From positions 1 to 64,000 of the forward strand of contig CACYRP010000014.1 in the NCBI GenBank assembly GCA_902776765.1: a stretch of DNA of 64,000 nucleotides. Reading direction: 5' to 3'. The stretch's first letter is position 1; every line of letters starts with the position of its first letter. Positions 9,918 through 18,271 of the stretch are shown here, piece by piece. The notes under the pieces were generated by a model, which saw only the letters and a program-made list of their open reading frames with translations, was not told where the DNA came from and did no database searches. This stretch comes from Fibrobacter succinogenes. Its GTDB lineage: Bacteria > Fibrobacterota > Fibrobacteria > Fibrobacterales > Fibrobacteraceae. Position numbers and translations under genes: made by a program.

Positions 9918-9946
9918 TTGTCATCGCTATTGGGTTTTAATATATT
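9918..9946 (+). promoter_or_regulatory. promoter of trpB
   Basis: TTGTCA (9918-9923) and TATATT (9941-9946) are separated by 17 nt. The start codon follows 28 nt later. Confidence 0.75.
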
Positions 9947-9974
9947 TTGACCACAAAACAAAAAGGAAAACGAA

Positions 9975-11360
9975 ATGAGAAACTCGCTTAAGCTCGACGG
10001 TCAGGTCAAGACTTATCTCCACGAAGATGAACTCCCGAAGGCATGGTACAACGTCCGTGCCGACATGAAAAAGAAGCCCGCTCCGCTTCTGAACCCGGGC
10101 ACCGGCAAGCCGGTCACGTTCGAAGACCTCCAGCCGGTATTCTGCGACGAACTCATCAAGCAGGAACTCGACAACGACACGCCGTATATCGATATTCCTG
10201 AAGATATTCTCACGTTCTACAAGATGTACCGCCCGTCTCCGCTCGTTCGCGCCTACTTCTTGGAACAAGCTCTCGGCACTCCGGCACACATCTATTACAA
10301 GTTTGAAGGCAACAACACTTCCGGTTCTCACAAGCTCAACTCCGCTATCGCTCAGGCTTACTACGCCAAGAAGCAGGGCCTCAAGGGCGTGACGACCGAA
10401 ACGGGTGCAGGCCAGTGGGGCACCGCTCTTTCCATGGCTTCTGCATTCTTCGGCATCGATTGCCAAGTTTACATGGTGAAGGTTTCTTACGAACAGAAGC
10501 CGTTCCGCCGCGAAGTCATGCGCACCTACGGTGCCAAGGTGACTCCGTCCCCGTCCATGACGACCGACATCGGTAAGAAGATCAACGAAGAATTCCCGGG
10601 CACAACGGGAAGCCTTGGCTGCGCTATTTCCGAAGCAGTGGAAGCCGCCGTGAAGCAGCCGGGTTACCGCTACGTTCTCGGTTCCGTGCTCAACCAGGTG
10701 CTCCTCCACCAGTCCGTGATTGGTCTCGAAACGAAGGCCGCTCTCGACAAGCTCGGCGTGAAGGCCGACCTCATCATCGGTTGCGCTGGCGGTGGTTCTA
10801 ACCTCGGTGGCCTTATCAGCCCGTTCGTCGGCGAAAAGCTCCGTGGCGAAGCTGACTACGATATTCTCGCTGTGGAACCGGCAAGCTGCCCGAGCTTCAC
10901 TCGCGGTAAGTACGCTTACGACTTCTGCGATACCGGTAAGGTTTGCCCGCTCGCCAAGATGTACACGCTCGGCTCTAGCTTCATCCCGTCTGCCAACCAC
11001 GCTGGTGGCCTCCGCTACCACGGCATGAGCAGCATTCTCTCTGAACTCTATGATCAGGGCCTCATGCGCGCCACGTCCGTGGAACAGACCAAGGTGTTCG
11101 AAGCAGCCAAGCTCTTCGCACAGACCGAAGGCATTCTCCCGGCTCCGGAATCCAGCCACGCTATCCGCGCTACGATTGACGAAGCTCTCAAGTGCAAGGA
11201 AACTGGAGAAGCCAAGAACATCGTGTTCGGCCTCACCGGCACGGGTTACTTCGACATGGTGGCTTACCAGAAGTTCAACGACGGCGAAATGAACGACTAC
11301 ATCCCGACGGATGAAGACATCGCTAAGAGCCTCGCTAAGCTCCCGCAGGTAAACGGCTAA
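9975..11360 (+). CDS. trpB: tryptophan synthase beta chain, TrpB2 type
   Basis: The 461-residue length and the N-terminal extension (LPKAWYNVRADM, RPSPLVRAYFLE) fit the TrpB2 class rather than the shorter TrpB1. The pyridoxal-phosphate lysine lies in NNTSGSHKLNSA, and ETGAGQWG holds the catalytic Glu region. GCAGGGSNLGG is the phosphate-binding loop, and LHYHG is replaced by GLRYHGMSS as in TrpB2. The enzyme makes tryptophan from indole and serine. It stands alone, with its own promoter and terminator and no trpA beside it, which suits the idea that TrpB2 enzymes act as indole-salvage enzymes; that role is inference. Codon bias is strong, suggesting high expression. Confidence 0.93.
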   Translation: MRNSLKLDGQVKTYLHEDELPKAWYNVRADMKKKPAPLLNPGTGKPVTFEDLQPVFCDELIKQELDNDTPYIDIPEDILTFYKMYRPSPLVRAYFLEQALGTPAHIYYKFEGNNTSGSHKLNSAIAQAYYAKKQGLKGVTTETGAGQWGTALSMASAFFGIDCQVYMVKVSYEQKPFRREVMRTYGAKVTPSPSMTTDIGKKINEEFPGTTGSLGCAISEAVEAAVKQPGYRYVLGSVLNQVLLHQSVIGLETKAALDKLGVKADLIIGCAGGGSNLGGLISPFVGEKLRGEADYDILAVEPASCPSFTRGKYAYDFCDTGKVCPLAKMYTLGSSFIPSANHAGGLRYHGMSSILSELYDQGLMRATSVEQTKVFEAAKLFAQTEGILPAPESSHAIRATIDEALKCKETGEAKNIVFGLTGTGYFDMVAYQKFNDGEMNDYIPTDEDIAKSLAKLPQVNG

Positions 11361-11370
11361 TTGACAATTT

Positions 11371-11399
11371 TGTCATTCCCGGCTTCGACCGGGAATCTC
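11371..11399. repeat. intergenic palindrome, ATTCCCGG family
   Basis: ATTCCCGGC-TTC-GACCGGGAAT forms a hairpin and begins with the common GTCATTCC flank. The same style of repeat occurs at several other places in the window and inside tilS. Confidence 0.6.
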
Positions 11400-11411
11400 C
11401 TTACACAGTTT

Positions 11412-11441
11412 AAAAGCCTCGGATTAAATCCGAGGCTTTTG
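11412..11441 (+). terminator. intrinsic terminator of trpB
   Basis: A stem of AAAGCCTCGGATT with AATCCGAGGCTTT has a minimal loop and ends in TTTT. The T tract is short, but the stem is perfect. The flanking stretch 11442-11680 holds only a possible 42-codon ORF. Confidence 0.75.
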
Positions 11442-11483
11442 CTTCACTCTTTTAAAAAGCATCATTGATCGTCACTCCGCCAG

Positions 11484-11612
11484 TCAAATAACAAAGTATT
11501 TATGCGCAGGACCTTTAATATCAGACTTAATAGATTCAAGTTCTTCGGTCGGAATTGAATGAGAAGCAGCTTTTTCGTTATCATATCTTACTTTTGTATT
11601 TACGATATACAT
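11484..11612 (-). CDS. possible small ORF, 42 residues
   Basis: An ATG at 11612 opens a frame MYIVNTKVRYDNEKAAS..., ending HKYFVI at a TGA at 11484. The composition is protein-like, charged and without low complexity. No Shine-Dalgarno is seen and no family is recognised. It may be a remnant or chance. Confidence 0.25.
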   Translation of the reverse strand: MYIVNTKVRYDNEKAASHSIPTEELESIKSDIKGPAHKYFVI

Positions 11613-11661
11613 ATTTCATATTCTAAAATCAATACACCCATATAAAATGATTAGGAAATTC

Positions 11662-11700
11662 AAAAAAATTCCTAGTTTTTTCACTTCAACAAACTAGGAA
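11662..11700 (-). terminator. terminator overlapping the end of the 11681-13339 gene
   Basis: On the minus strand TTCCTAGTTT pairs perfectly with AAACTAGGAA and is followed by seven T residues. The left arm lies within the last codons (IPSLLK), so coding sequence and terminator share bases. Confidence 0.85.
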
Positions 11701-13339
11701 TAACCCATTCCTTGCGATAGATATCAAAAGTAAAATCGTCTTTATAATCTTGGTGGTTCAACGTCTTGATTACGGAATCCCCCATCATTAGCGAGACTTT
11801 GTCATAACTTAATTTAATCGAAGGATAAAGCGTTGCTACCGTATTACTAGAATCCGGTTTTAAGACTAGGCAATAATACAAAATCCCGTTTTTCCCTTTA
11901 GAGCCGTCTCCGAATTTCGCCTTATACGCACCAAGATGGATTTCCGGAACCTCAGCACGCCATCTCAAATTTACCTCGTCTAACCACATATCCAACAAAA
12001 CAATATCTCTATTTTCAATTACATACACTTTATACTTGATATAGGCGTTAATTTCAGCCTCTTGTTTTGCGACATTTAACTGAAGAGGATTGCTCTCCGG
12101 TGCATAATTAGGCATTTTTAGCGAAATTTTGAACAAAACAACATTTTCACCTTTTTGCAAGCGAAGCCAATTTACGGTTGATAGTGTAGCTGGTTTTAAT
12201 AAATTCACAAAATTTTCATCCGTAGAATAGACGTCCTTACCATCAAGAATTTTCAAGCACAAACTGTTTGGCGGAATTGTAACATTGAGATTATAGAGGT
12301 ATTTACTTACACCTTCAAGATCGATATAAGAGTCATCGTTAATAGAATAATCTAAGACAAATTGAAGTAAATAGCAATAATCATCTACAACACCTATGAA
12401 ATCTTTTAAATTCAAGCCACTCCAAGAAAAAACAAGGTCATTGAAATTTTTTTCAAAAAACGGAATTGAAGTTTCATTCCATATTTTTAAATACTTTCTA
12501 TAATAAGACAATCCATCATAATAACGATTCACAAAATTATCTAATTCAACATTATTACGAAGTCCTTCTTTCGTTATAGAAATTTTTAAACAATCGTCTT
12601 TTTTAACACGAATAGGCAAATCAAACTTTTCCGTTTTTTGGGATGTTATTCCAGGCATTTCCATTGTAAAGGAATTAAACTTCGTTACCACTACGGGATT
12701 TTCGTCATCCCAATAACGTTCAATAACAAAAGAAATCTTATTAATTACTTCAGTTTCAAAAGTTTTAAAGCTAAAAGCAATTTTTCTTTTTTCCGTTTTC
12801 AAAAGAAAGTCTATCATCAAATAGCAATCATCCACAGAGCTGGGCACATTTCCATCCAAAGGTTTATCTAAATTTTTTTCAAAACACCTCGTAATTAACG
12901 AATCTTTTATTTCTAAGGCCGACAAATAAGCATATTTTTTTTGTTCTTTTTCAAAATCTACGACACTTTTCAAAGAATCCAAAACATTCTTCACGCAAGC
13001 GGAATCATATTGAATAGTGTATCCGTCTTCTGTATATCCGTTTGCCATTATACGATTTCTCAAAGCAAGTAGAATTTTTCCAGAAACTTCTTTTGAAAAA
13101 TCGATGATTTCCGATGCAGTAAATTTTTTGCCACCAATTTTTAGAGTTTTTCCAATGTAGGGAATTTCATAATTTGCACTTAACTTTGGAAAAGAATTTT
13201 CAAAAACACTATCCATTATAGCGATTTTTCGCTTAGAAACTTCAGATTGTTCATCATATTCTTGGGCTTGTTCAACGACGTTACTTGCATTGCAAATGCT
13301 AAACATAAAAAAAATCAAGACAGTCACAAGAAATTTCAT
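11681..13339 (-). CDS. secreted protein, local paralogous family (short form)
   Basis: I do not recognise this family from elsewhere. The 552-residue protein starts with a signal peptide (MKFLVTVLIFFMFSICNA). It shares with three neighbours the N-terminal pattern IPYIGKTLKIGGK.F.ASEIIDF, a KDDCLKISITKEGL.(N)N motif near the middle, a FGDGSKGKNG.L.Y turn, and the ending FTFDIYRKEWVIPSLLK. It stops exactly where the two longer paralogues continue into a further domain of about 200 residues. It lies 24 nt downstream of the next paralogue and is probably the last gene of that transcript. The repeated beta-strand-like pattern suggests an extracellular structural or binding role, which is inference. 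Confidence 0.8.
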   Translation of the reverse strand: MKFLVTVLIFFMFSICNASNVVEQAQEYDEQSEVSKRKIAIMDSVFENSFPKLSANYEIPYIGKTLKIGGKKFTASEIIDFSKEVSGKILLALRNRIMANGYTEDGYTIQYDSACVKNVLDSLKSVVDFEKEQKKYAYLSALEIKDSLITRCFEKNLDKPLDGNVPSSVDDCYLMIDFLLKTEKRKIAFSFKTFETEVINKISFVIERYWDDENPVVVTKFNSFTMEMPGITSQKTEKFDLPIRVKKDDCLKISITKEGLRNNVELDNFVNRYYDGLSYYRKYLKIWNETSIPFFEKNFNDLVFSWSGLNLKDFIGVVDDYCYLLQFVLDYSINDDSYIDLEGVSKYLYNLNVTIPPNSLCLKILDGKDVYSTDENFVNLLKPATLSTVNWLRLQKGENVVLFKISLKMPNYAPESNPLQLNVAKQEAEINAYIKYKVYVIENRDIVLLDMWLDEVNLRWRAEVPEIHLGAYKAKFGDGSKGKNGILYYCLVLKPDSSNTVATLYPSIKLSYDKVSLMMGDSVIKTLNHQDYKDDFTFDIYRKEWVIPSLLK

Positions 13340-13363
13340 AATCTTTTCAGCAGGTAAAAAAAA

Positions 13364-15739
13364 TTATTTCCGTAAATCAGCAATAAATTCAAACAGCACA
13401 TTTGAATTTTCATCTACTAAAACAAGACTTTTTGTTGGGAGATCCGCTAAACGAGATTGCAGTATTTTAGCAAATTCTTGAGCAAAATCAGGCCTCAGAT
13501 TGAAATTCAGATTAAAGGAAACTTTCACATAGGCAATTTTTCCATCAAATCGATTACCGGCAACAGAAACCTCCTTTTTATTTGCGTCAAGGAAAGAGAC
13601 TTCCACTCCATGCACACCACTAAACTGTCTTGCAAAGTCAGAAAAATCACAAAAACGCTTATGGTACTTACCGTTCTCATATTCTAGAAGGGCTTCACGC
13701 CGTTTTACACGGAATTTTTGATGATGGTATCGACCACTTTCATCCACAAAACCATTCACAACATGTCCAGAGTCTTTATTGAAAACAACATGGTCAAACG
13801 CCTCGATAGCTTTCGAGACTTCATTCCCGGATTCACTTGAAGATTCTGACTTTGCACGACCTTCAACATGGTTTCGCAATTCGCGTAAAGAATTAGAAAT
13901 CGCATAGACATGTTTCAGCAAATCATCGCTAGTAAACGAAGCAAAACGTTTCAAGGAACTAGGCAAAATCCATTCACCACGATTAGCATCATACCGGATT
14001 CCATCCTTAAGTTCATCTTTGTTCAATGTCTTTACAATCAAATTCCCCGTCTTAAGCGTCAAAGAATCGGGTTCCAAATATAAAACAGAACGAACATTTT
14101 TTATCGATTCTAGTGATTTTGGATCTATACTCACATTATAGTGCAATAATTCATTTCTATTCTTAAAATCAATATTCAGTTTGGCTTTAAACATGCCAAC
14201 ATCAAAATCCATTGAATTTACTTTTTCATCAACAAACCCATGCGGATGGAAAATATCAACATCATAATAAGTACGATTTTTAGTAGATAAATTCATTTCA
14301 ATTCTATCAAGAGTAAAAGAAGCAAAAACAACACAAAAATATTCAGAATCAAAAGGTTCATCACTCATTTCAATAACATGATTGTAATAGAGATTGAGTT
14401 CTACATCAAAATTATCAACTTTGAAAACGCCAAAATCCGTAGTCTTTAAAATTTTAATCGATTTAGGGGAAATTTTATAAACAAGAACATTTCTATCCTT
14501 ATGCAATCGAATACTGCCATTAGTCTCCGGAGTTGAACTCCCATACAAATTCAAAAAATCTTTTTCACTATATTTTTCCTTTTCATTGTAAAGAGAATGA
14601 TTTAAAACAGCTACATTTCCCAAAGGAATTGTCTTATAAATTACACTATCTAAAGGGGCTTTCATTTTACTCAATTCCAATATATCAGGTTCAACATATG
14701 CATCATAAGCAGCGTTATCAATTATTTTTACATAATTTTTTATAGTGTCCACAATTTCTCTTAAGCTATAATTTGCACCTCCAACAGAAAAAGATTTCAT
14801 ATCCAAAAAAGGAACCTCAACCTCTTCAAGGATCCCTGCATCGCCATTCACAGTCATACTAGCAACATAATCCAAGCTTTCATCTATTTTTAAATTATCT
14901 TGCACTCCATCCTTTGTTATAGAGACTTTTAGACATTCATCTTTAACATGAAGCGGCCATCCATTTGTAATTTCCGCAGTAATTCTAGGATATTCAATAT
15001 CAAACGATTTGAAATTCGTCACCACAGAAATCGAATCATCTTTTTTTGAAATTTCCAAATCGAACGATATTATAGCCGTGATTTCAGAATTCTTTTTTAT
15101 GGCGCCTAAATCAACTAGTTGACTATCCGCCTTTATTTTAAATTCAAGCCTTAATGAATCGCCAACAACATTCTGCCAATTATCATCAACGATTTTTATC
15201 ATATGGCTTCGGCCATTCAAGGGAAGAATATTAAAAGTTTCTAAAATCGAATCTCTTTTTGAATTATTACACTTAACCAGATTAACATTTATGGAAGAGA
15301 AAAAATTCTCCCACAAGCTACCGTTCATATAATACTTTGAAAAATCATCCAATGACAAGATTTGTTTTACATGCACCCAATCCATTTGCAGAGTATCTTT
15401 ATGAACCCTTACACTTTTTTGCAAAGCGCGCATGATATCCGTTCTGACAATATCAACAATTCCTAAAATTTCAGAAGCGTTATACAAAGACCTATCAACT
15501 TTCAATTTTCCGAAAACATACGGAATTTCGAAATATTCGCTTAATTCAGGAACAGTACTATCCGAGATAATGACTTTGGCAATAGGAGCTGAATCATCAT
15601 ACATCAAGCCTTTACCACAGCAAGCTATTTTCGGTTCAAACTTTGATGAACTCCAGGAAAAATCAGTATAAAATCTAGAACTCGCATTGCAAATGCCAAA
15701 CGCAAGCACAAACAGAATAAAGAAACTTCTAAAAATCAT
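13364..15739 (-). CDS. secreted protein, local paralogous family (long form)
   Basis: This 791-residue paralogue begins with a signal peptide (MIFRSFFILFVLAFGICNA). It has the family N-terminus (FEIPYVFGKLKVD...YNASEILG), the middle motif CLKVSITKDGVQDNLK and the junction RGEWILPSSLKRFASF. After this comes a C-terminal domain (about 590-791) shared only with the 15862-18162 gene: DLLKHVYAISNSLRELRNH, VEVSFLDANKKEV and FNLRPDFAQEFAKILQSRL.DLPTK. There is no clear Shine-Dalgarno. A TATATT box sits 6 nt before the ATG, so either a leaderless message or read-through from upstream is possible. Function unknown. Confidence 0.8.
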   Translation of the reverse strand: MIFRSFFILFVLAFGICNASSRFYTDFSWSSSKFEPKIACCGKGLMYDDSAPIAKVIISDSTVPELSEYFEIPYVFGKLKVDRSLYNASEILGIVDIVRTDIMRALQKSVRVHKDTLQMDWVHVKQILSLDDFSKYYMNGSLWENFFSSINVNLVKCNNSKRDSILETFNILPLNGRSHMIKIVDDNWQNVVGDSLRLEFKIKADSQLVDLGAIKKNSEITAIISFDLEISKKDDSISVVTNFKSFDIEYPRITAEITNGWPLHVKDECLKVSITKDGVQDNLKIDESLDYVASMTVNGDAGILEEVEVPFLDMKSFSVGGANYSLREIVDTIKNYVKIIDNAAYDAYVEPDILELSKMKAPLDSVIYKTIPLGNVAVLNHSLYNEKEKYSEKDFLNLYGSSTPETNGSIRLHKDRNVLVYKISPKSIKILKTTDFGVFKVDNFDVELNLYYNHVIEMSDEPFDSEYFCVVFASFTLDRIEMNLSTKNRTYYDVDIFHPHGFVDEKVNSMDFDVGMFKAKLNIDFKNRNELLHYNVSIDPKSLESIKNVRSVLYLEPDSLTLKTGNLIVKTLNKDELKDGIRYDANRGEWILPSSLKRFASFTSDDLLKHVYAISNSLRELRNHVEGRAKSESSSESGNEVSKAIEAFDHVVFNKDSGHVVNGFVDESGRYHHQKFRVKRREALLEYENGKYHKRFCDFSDFARQFSGVHGVEVSFLDANKKEVSVAGNRFDGKIAYVKVSFNLNFNLRPDFAQEFAKILQSRLADLPTKSLVLVDENSNVLFEFIADLRK

Positions 15740-15751
15740 GCGCTCAATATA

Positions 15752-15786
15752 TAAAAAAACGCTGTTCGCATTTCTGCAAACAGCGT
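15752..15786 (-). terminator. terminator of the 15862-18162 gene
   Basis: On the minus strand ACGCTGTTTGC pairs with GCGAACAGCGT (one mismatch or wobble) and is followed by a run of T residues that continues into TATATATT. That sequence may double as the -10 box of the next gene. Confidence 0.75.
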
Positions 15787-15861
15787 ATTATTTTACAAAA
15801 GCAAATAACTACTTTTTCCAGAGAACTTGTGGCCAATCCGAGGCTTTTCTACATCAGTCTC

Positions 15862-18162
15862 TTACTTAAATTCAACCAGTAAATCGATGGTCATTTTTCC
15901 GTCTCGGGAGAATGCGACTTGAGCCTTTGTCGGGAATTCCGCCAGACGTTTACGCAGGATTTTTACCAGCTCCTGCCCGAAATCCGGTCGCAATCCGAAG
16001 TCCAGGTCGAACGAGATTTTTGCATAGGCGACCTTCCCCTTGAACAAGCCCCGCTCAACAGCGACCGCTTTTTTCTTGGCATCGAGAAATTCGATTTTGC
16101 ACAGGCCTTTGGTTCCAAAGACATTTTTCCAGGCACTGTTAAATTTTTCGGCAAAATCCTGCACGTCGCCAAAGACCTTGCGGTACTTTGCGCCCACGTT
16201 TTTCACAAGGCCGTAGCTGCTGTATTTCAATGTATCCACAAAGACGACGCGGTCCATTTTCTCGACAACCGCCGCAACGTTCTTGATTACCTCACTGATG
16301 GAATCCGCCGTCGCCGAACCATCCGCATGGTTGCGCAACTCACGCAGGGCGTTCTCGACGGCATAGACATGGGCTAGCAAATCTTCACCAGTAAACGAGG
16401 CAAAACGTTTTAAAGGAGCGGGTACATTCCATTCGCCACGGTTAAAATCGTAAGTAAACTTTTCCCTGCCGCCTTTGTTCTTCATGGGCAAAACAACAGA
16501 ATAGCCAACCTTGAACGAGAGGGAATCAAAATCCACGACCATAGACGGATGAGCCCTCATCACAGAATCTGCATCTTTCGCATTTATACTCGCATTATAG
16601 CGGAGCTTTCCATAATTTTCCTCATGACCATCTCCGAACTTGGTATCAAACATTCCGACCCCCATGGAATAAACATGGTTGGACAACGACAAATCCACCT
16701 TGTCAAGAATTATAGCGTCATAGACTAGAGTGCCCCCTTTCGCGAGATAAATCAGAATTTTAACATAGACATCGACTTCGGCTTCAAAACGTTGTGTATT
16801 TTTCATATCCACATCGAATTTCGGGAGATACATCAGCTTTTGGGGCGAAATTTTAAGAACAATATAATTCTTCCCTTCATGCAACGGGACACTCCCCGTA
16901 ACAGTTTGCAATGAATCTCCATACAACTTCACAAAATCGCGTTCGTCATATTCCTTCCGCACATCCCGTAGAGTGCGGTTCAATATGGACACTCCGCCCA
17001 ACGGGATTTTTTTCACGAAAATGCTATCCATTACTTTTTTCGCATCAGAGAGATTTATCTTGTTGTCATCTCCAATAGCACAATCCACTCCATATTGAAC
17101 AATGTGGAGATACTCATCAAGATTTTCGACAATCTCCCTTATGCTGTATTTACTCTTTCCATAGGAGAATTCCTTTTTTTCAAGAAATGGGATTTCGACA
17201 ATGTCCAAAGCCCAATAATAACCCTTCAGCGAAAAATACACCTCCCCTATTTCATCTATCAACTCCAGGTTATCCTTCGCCCCATCCTTGGACAGGAAAA
17301 TCTTGTAATTGCCTTCCTTGATCCGAGCCGGCCAGCCTTTCGTATTCTCGGACGTCAATCCTGGCATTTCCAGGACAAATGACTTGAAATTTGTATTCAG
17401 TTCAGGATTCTCCTTGAATTTCGAAATTTTAAAATCGAACGAAACAACAGCATTGAGGGGAGAATCTTTTTTCAGGGGTCCCAAATCCAGATGTACGCTA
17501 TCCGTATTGAGATTGAAATCGATGCCCGACAATTTGGCATACGTGTTCGACATGCAAGAATCTTCTTTCAGCGTCAGGAGATCAATGGACTCCACCTTGG
17601 AATCGGCATCATGCATCAAGTTGAGATTGATAGACGAAAAGAAATCGGAATACCGTCGAGAACCCATCTTCGAATTCAAGGAATCCATCGTCTTTTTGAG
17701 GCCAGGCAAGTCCAACAACAGCGTGTCCTTGTATTCTCTCATATTGCCCTTCATGGCAAGCATGATGTTTGTCCTCACGGCATCGACCTTACCGATTATT
17801 TCAGAAGCACTATACCAATAATCGCCTACTTTCAAATTTGCACTAGGACCCCAAAAATAAGAAGAGTAAATGGAGAACGTCAAGGAATGACCGCTTACGA
17901 CATGCGGAATTTCAAAATTTTCATCAAATCGGGGAATGCTCGAATCCGCGCTGGCGACTTCGAGTTTCAAGGCTGTCGAAGGATCGTTGAACTTCGCATT
18001 ATTCTTGCAACAGACGATTTTCGGAGTGTACAAATAGCGGTTACTGGACGAATAGAAATGGTCCAAATCGGGTCTTGCCATGGACGCATGCACATTGCCA
18101 AAGCAGAGTGCAAGGACCAACGCACCCAAAAGGCGGTGTGCAAGAAGCGTTGTCGTATTCAT
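15862..18162 (-). CDS. secreted protein, local paralogous family (long form)
   Basis: The start at 18162 is preceded by GGAAGGAATC and gives a signal peptide (MNTTTLLAHRLLGALVLALCF...VHA). An in-frame codon at 18201 would place 13 charged residues before it. The family features are EIPHVVSG, YSASEIIGKVDAVRTNIMLAM, YKIFLSKDGAKDNLEL, MFDTKFGDG and the junction RGEWNVPAPLKRFASF. Its C-terminal domain (ENALRELRNH, KIEFLDAKKKAV, LRPDFGQELVKILRKRLAEFPTK) matches the 13364-15739 product closely, so these two are recent paralogues. GC content is visibly higher than in the other three members, which hints at separate histories. Function unknown. Confidence 0.8.
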   Translation of the reverse strand: MNTTTLLAHRLLGALVLALCFGNVHASMARPDLDHFYSSSNRYLYTPKIVCCKNNAKFNDPSTALKLEVASADSSIPRFDENFEIPHVVSGHSLTFSIYSSYFWGPSANLKVGDYWYSASEIIGKVDAVRTNIMLAMKGNMREYKDTLLLDLPGLKKTMDSLNSKMGSRRYSDFFSSINLNLMHDADSKVESIDLLTLKEDSCMSNTYAKLSGIDFNLNTDSVHLDLGPLKKDSPLNAVVSFDFKISKFKENPELNTNFKSFVLEMPGLTSENTKGWPARIKEGNYKIFLSKDGAKDNLELIDEIGEVYFSLKGYYWALDIVEIPFLEKKEFSYGKSKYSIREIVENLDEYLHIVQYGVDCAIGDDNKINLSDAKKVMDSIFVKKIPLGGVSILNRTLRDVRKEYDERDFVKLYGDSLQTVTGSVPLHEGKNYIVLKISPQKLMYLPKFDVDMKNTQRFEAEVDVYVKILIYLAKGGTLVYDAIILDKVDLSLSNHVYSMGVGMFDTKFGDGHEENYGKLRYNASINAKDADSVMRAHPSMVVDFDSLSFKVGYSVVLPMKNKGGREKFTYDFNRGEWNVPAPLKRFASFTGEDLLAHVYAVENALRELRNHADGSATADSISEVIKNVAAVVEKMDRVVFVDTLKYSSYGLVKNVGAKYRKVFGDVQDFAEKFNSAWKNVFGTKGLCKIEFLDAKKKAVAVERGLFKGKVAYAKISFDLDFGLRPDFGQELVKILRKRLAEFPTKAQVAFSRDGKMTIDLLVEFK

Positions 18163-18271
18163 GATTCCTTCCTTATCACTTTTATTCTTGACGGATAACA
18201 TAGCAAAATAAAGGACGCGAAAGCAAATGCAAATCGCGTCTAAAATAATCGACTTGTGTAAAATTTTATTT

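Noticed and set aside
9927..11159. 410-codon open frame antisense to trpB
   Set aside because: The trpB motifs are beyond doubt. The antisense frame arises from its strong codon bias (few stop codons on the reverse strand) and has the His/Val/Glu-rich composition of such shadows.
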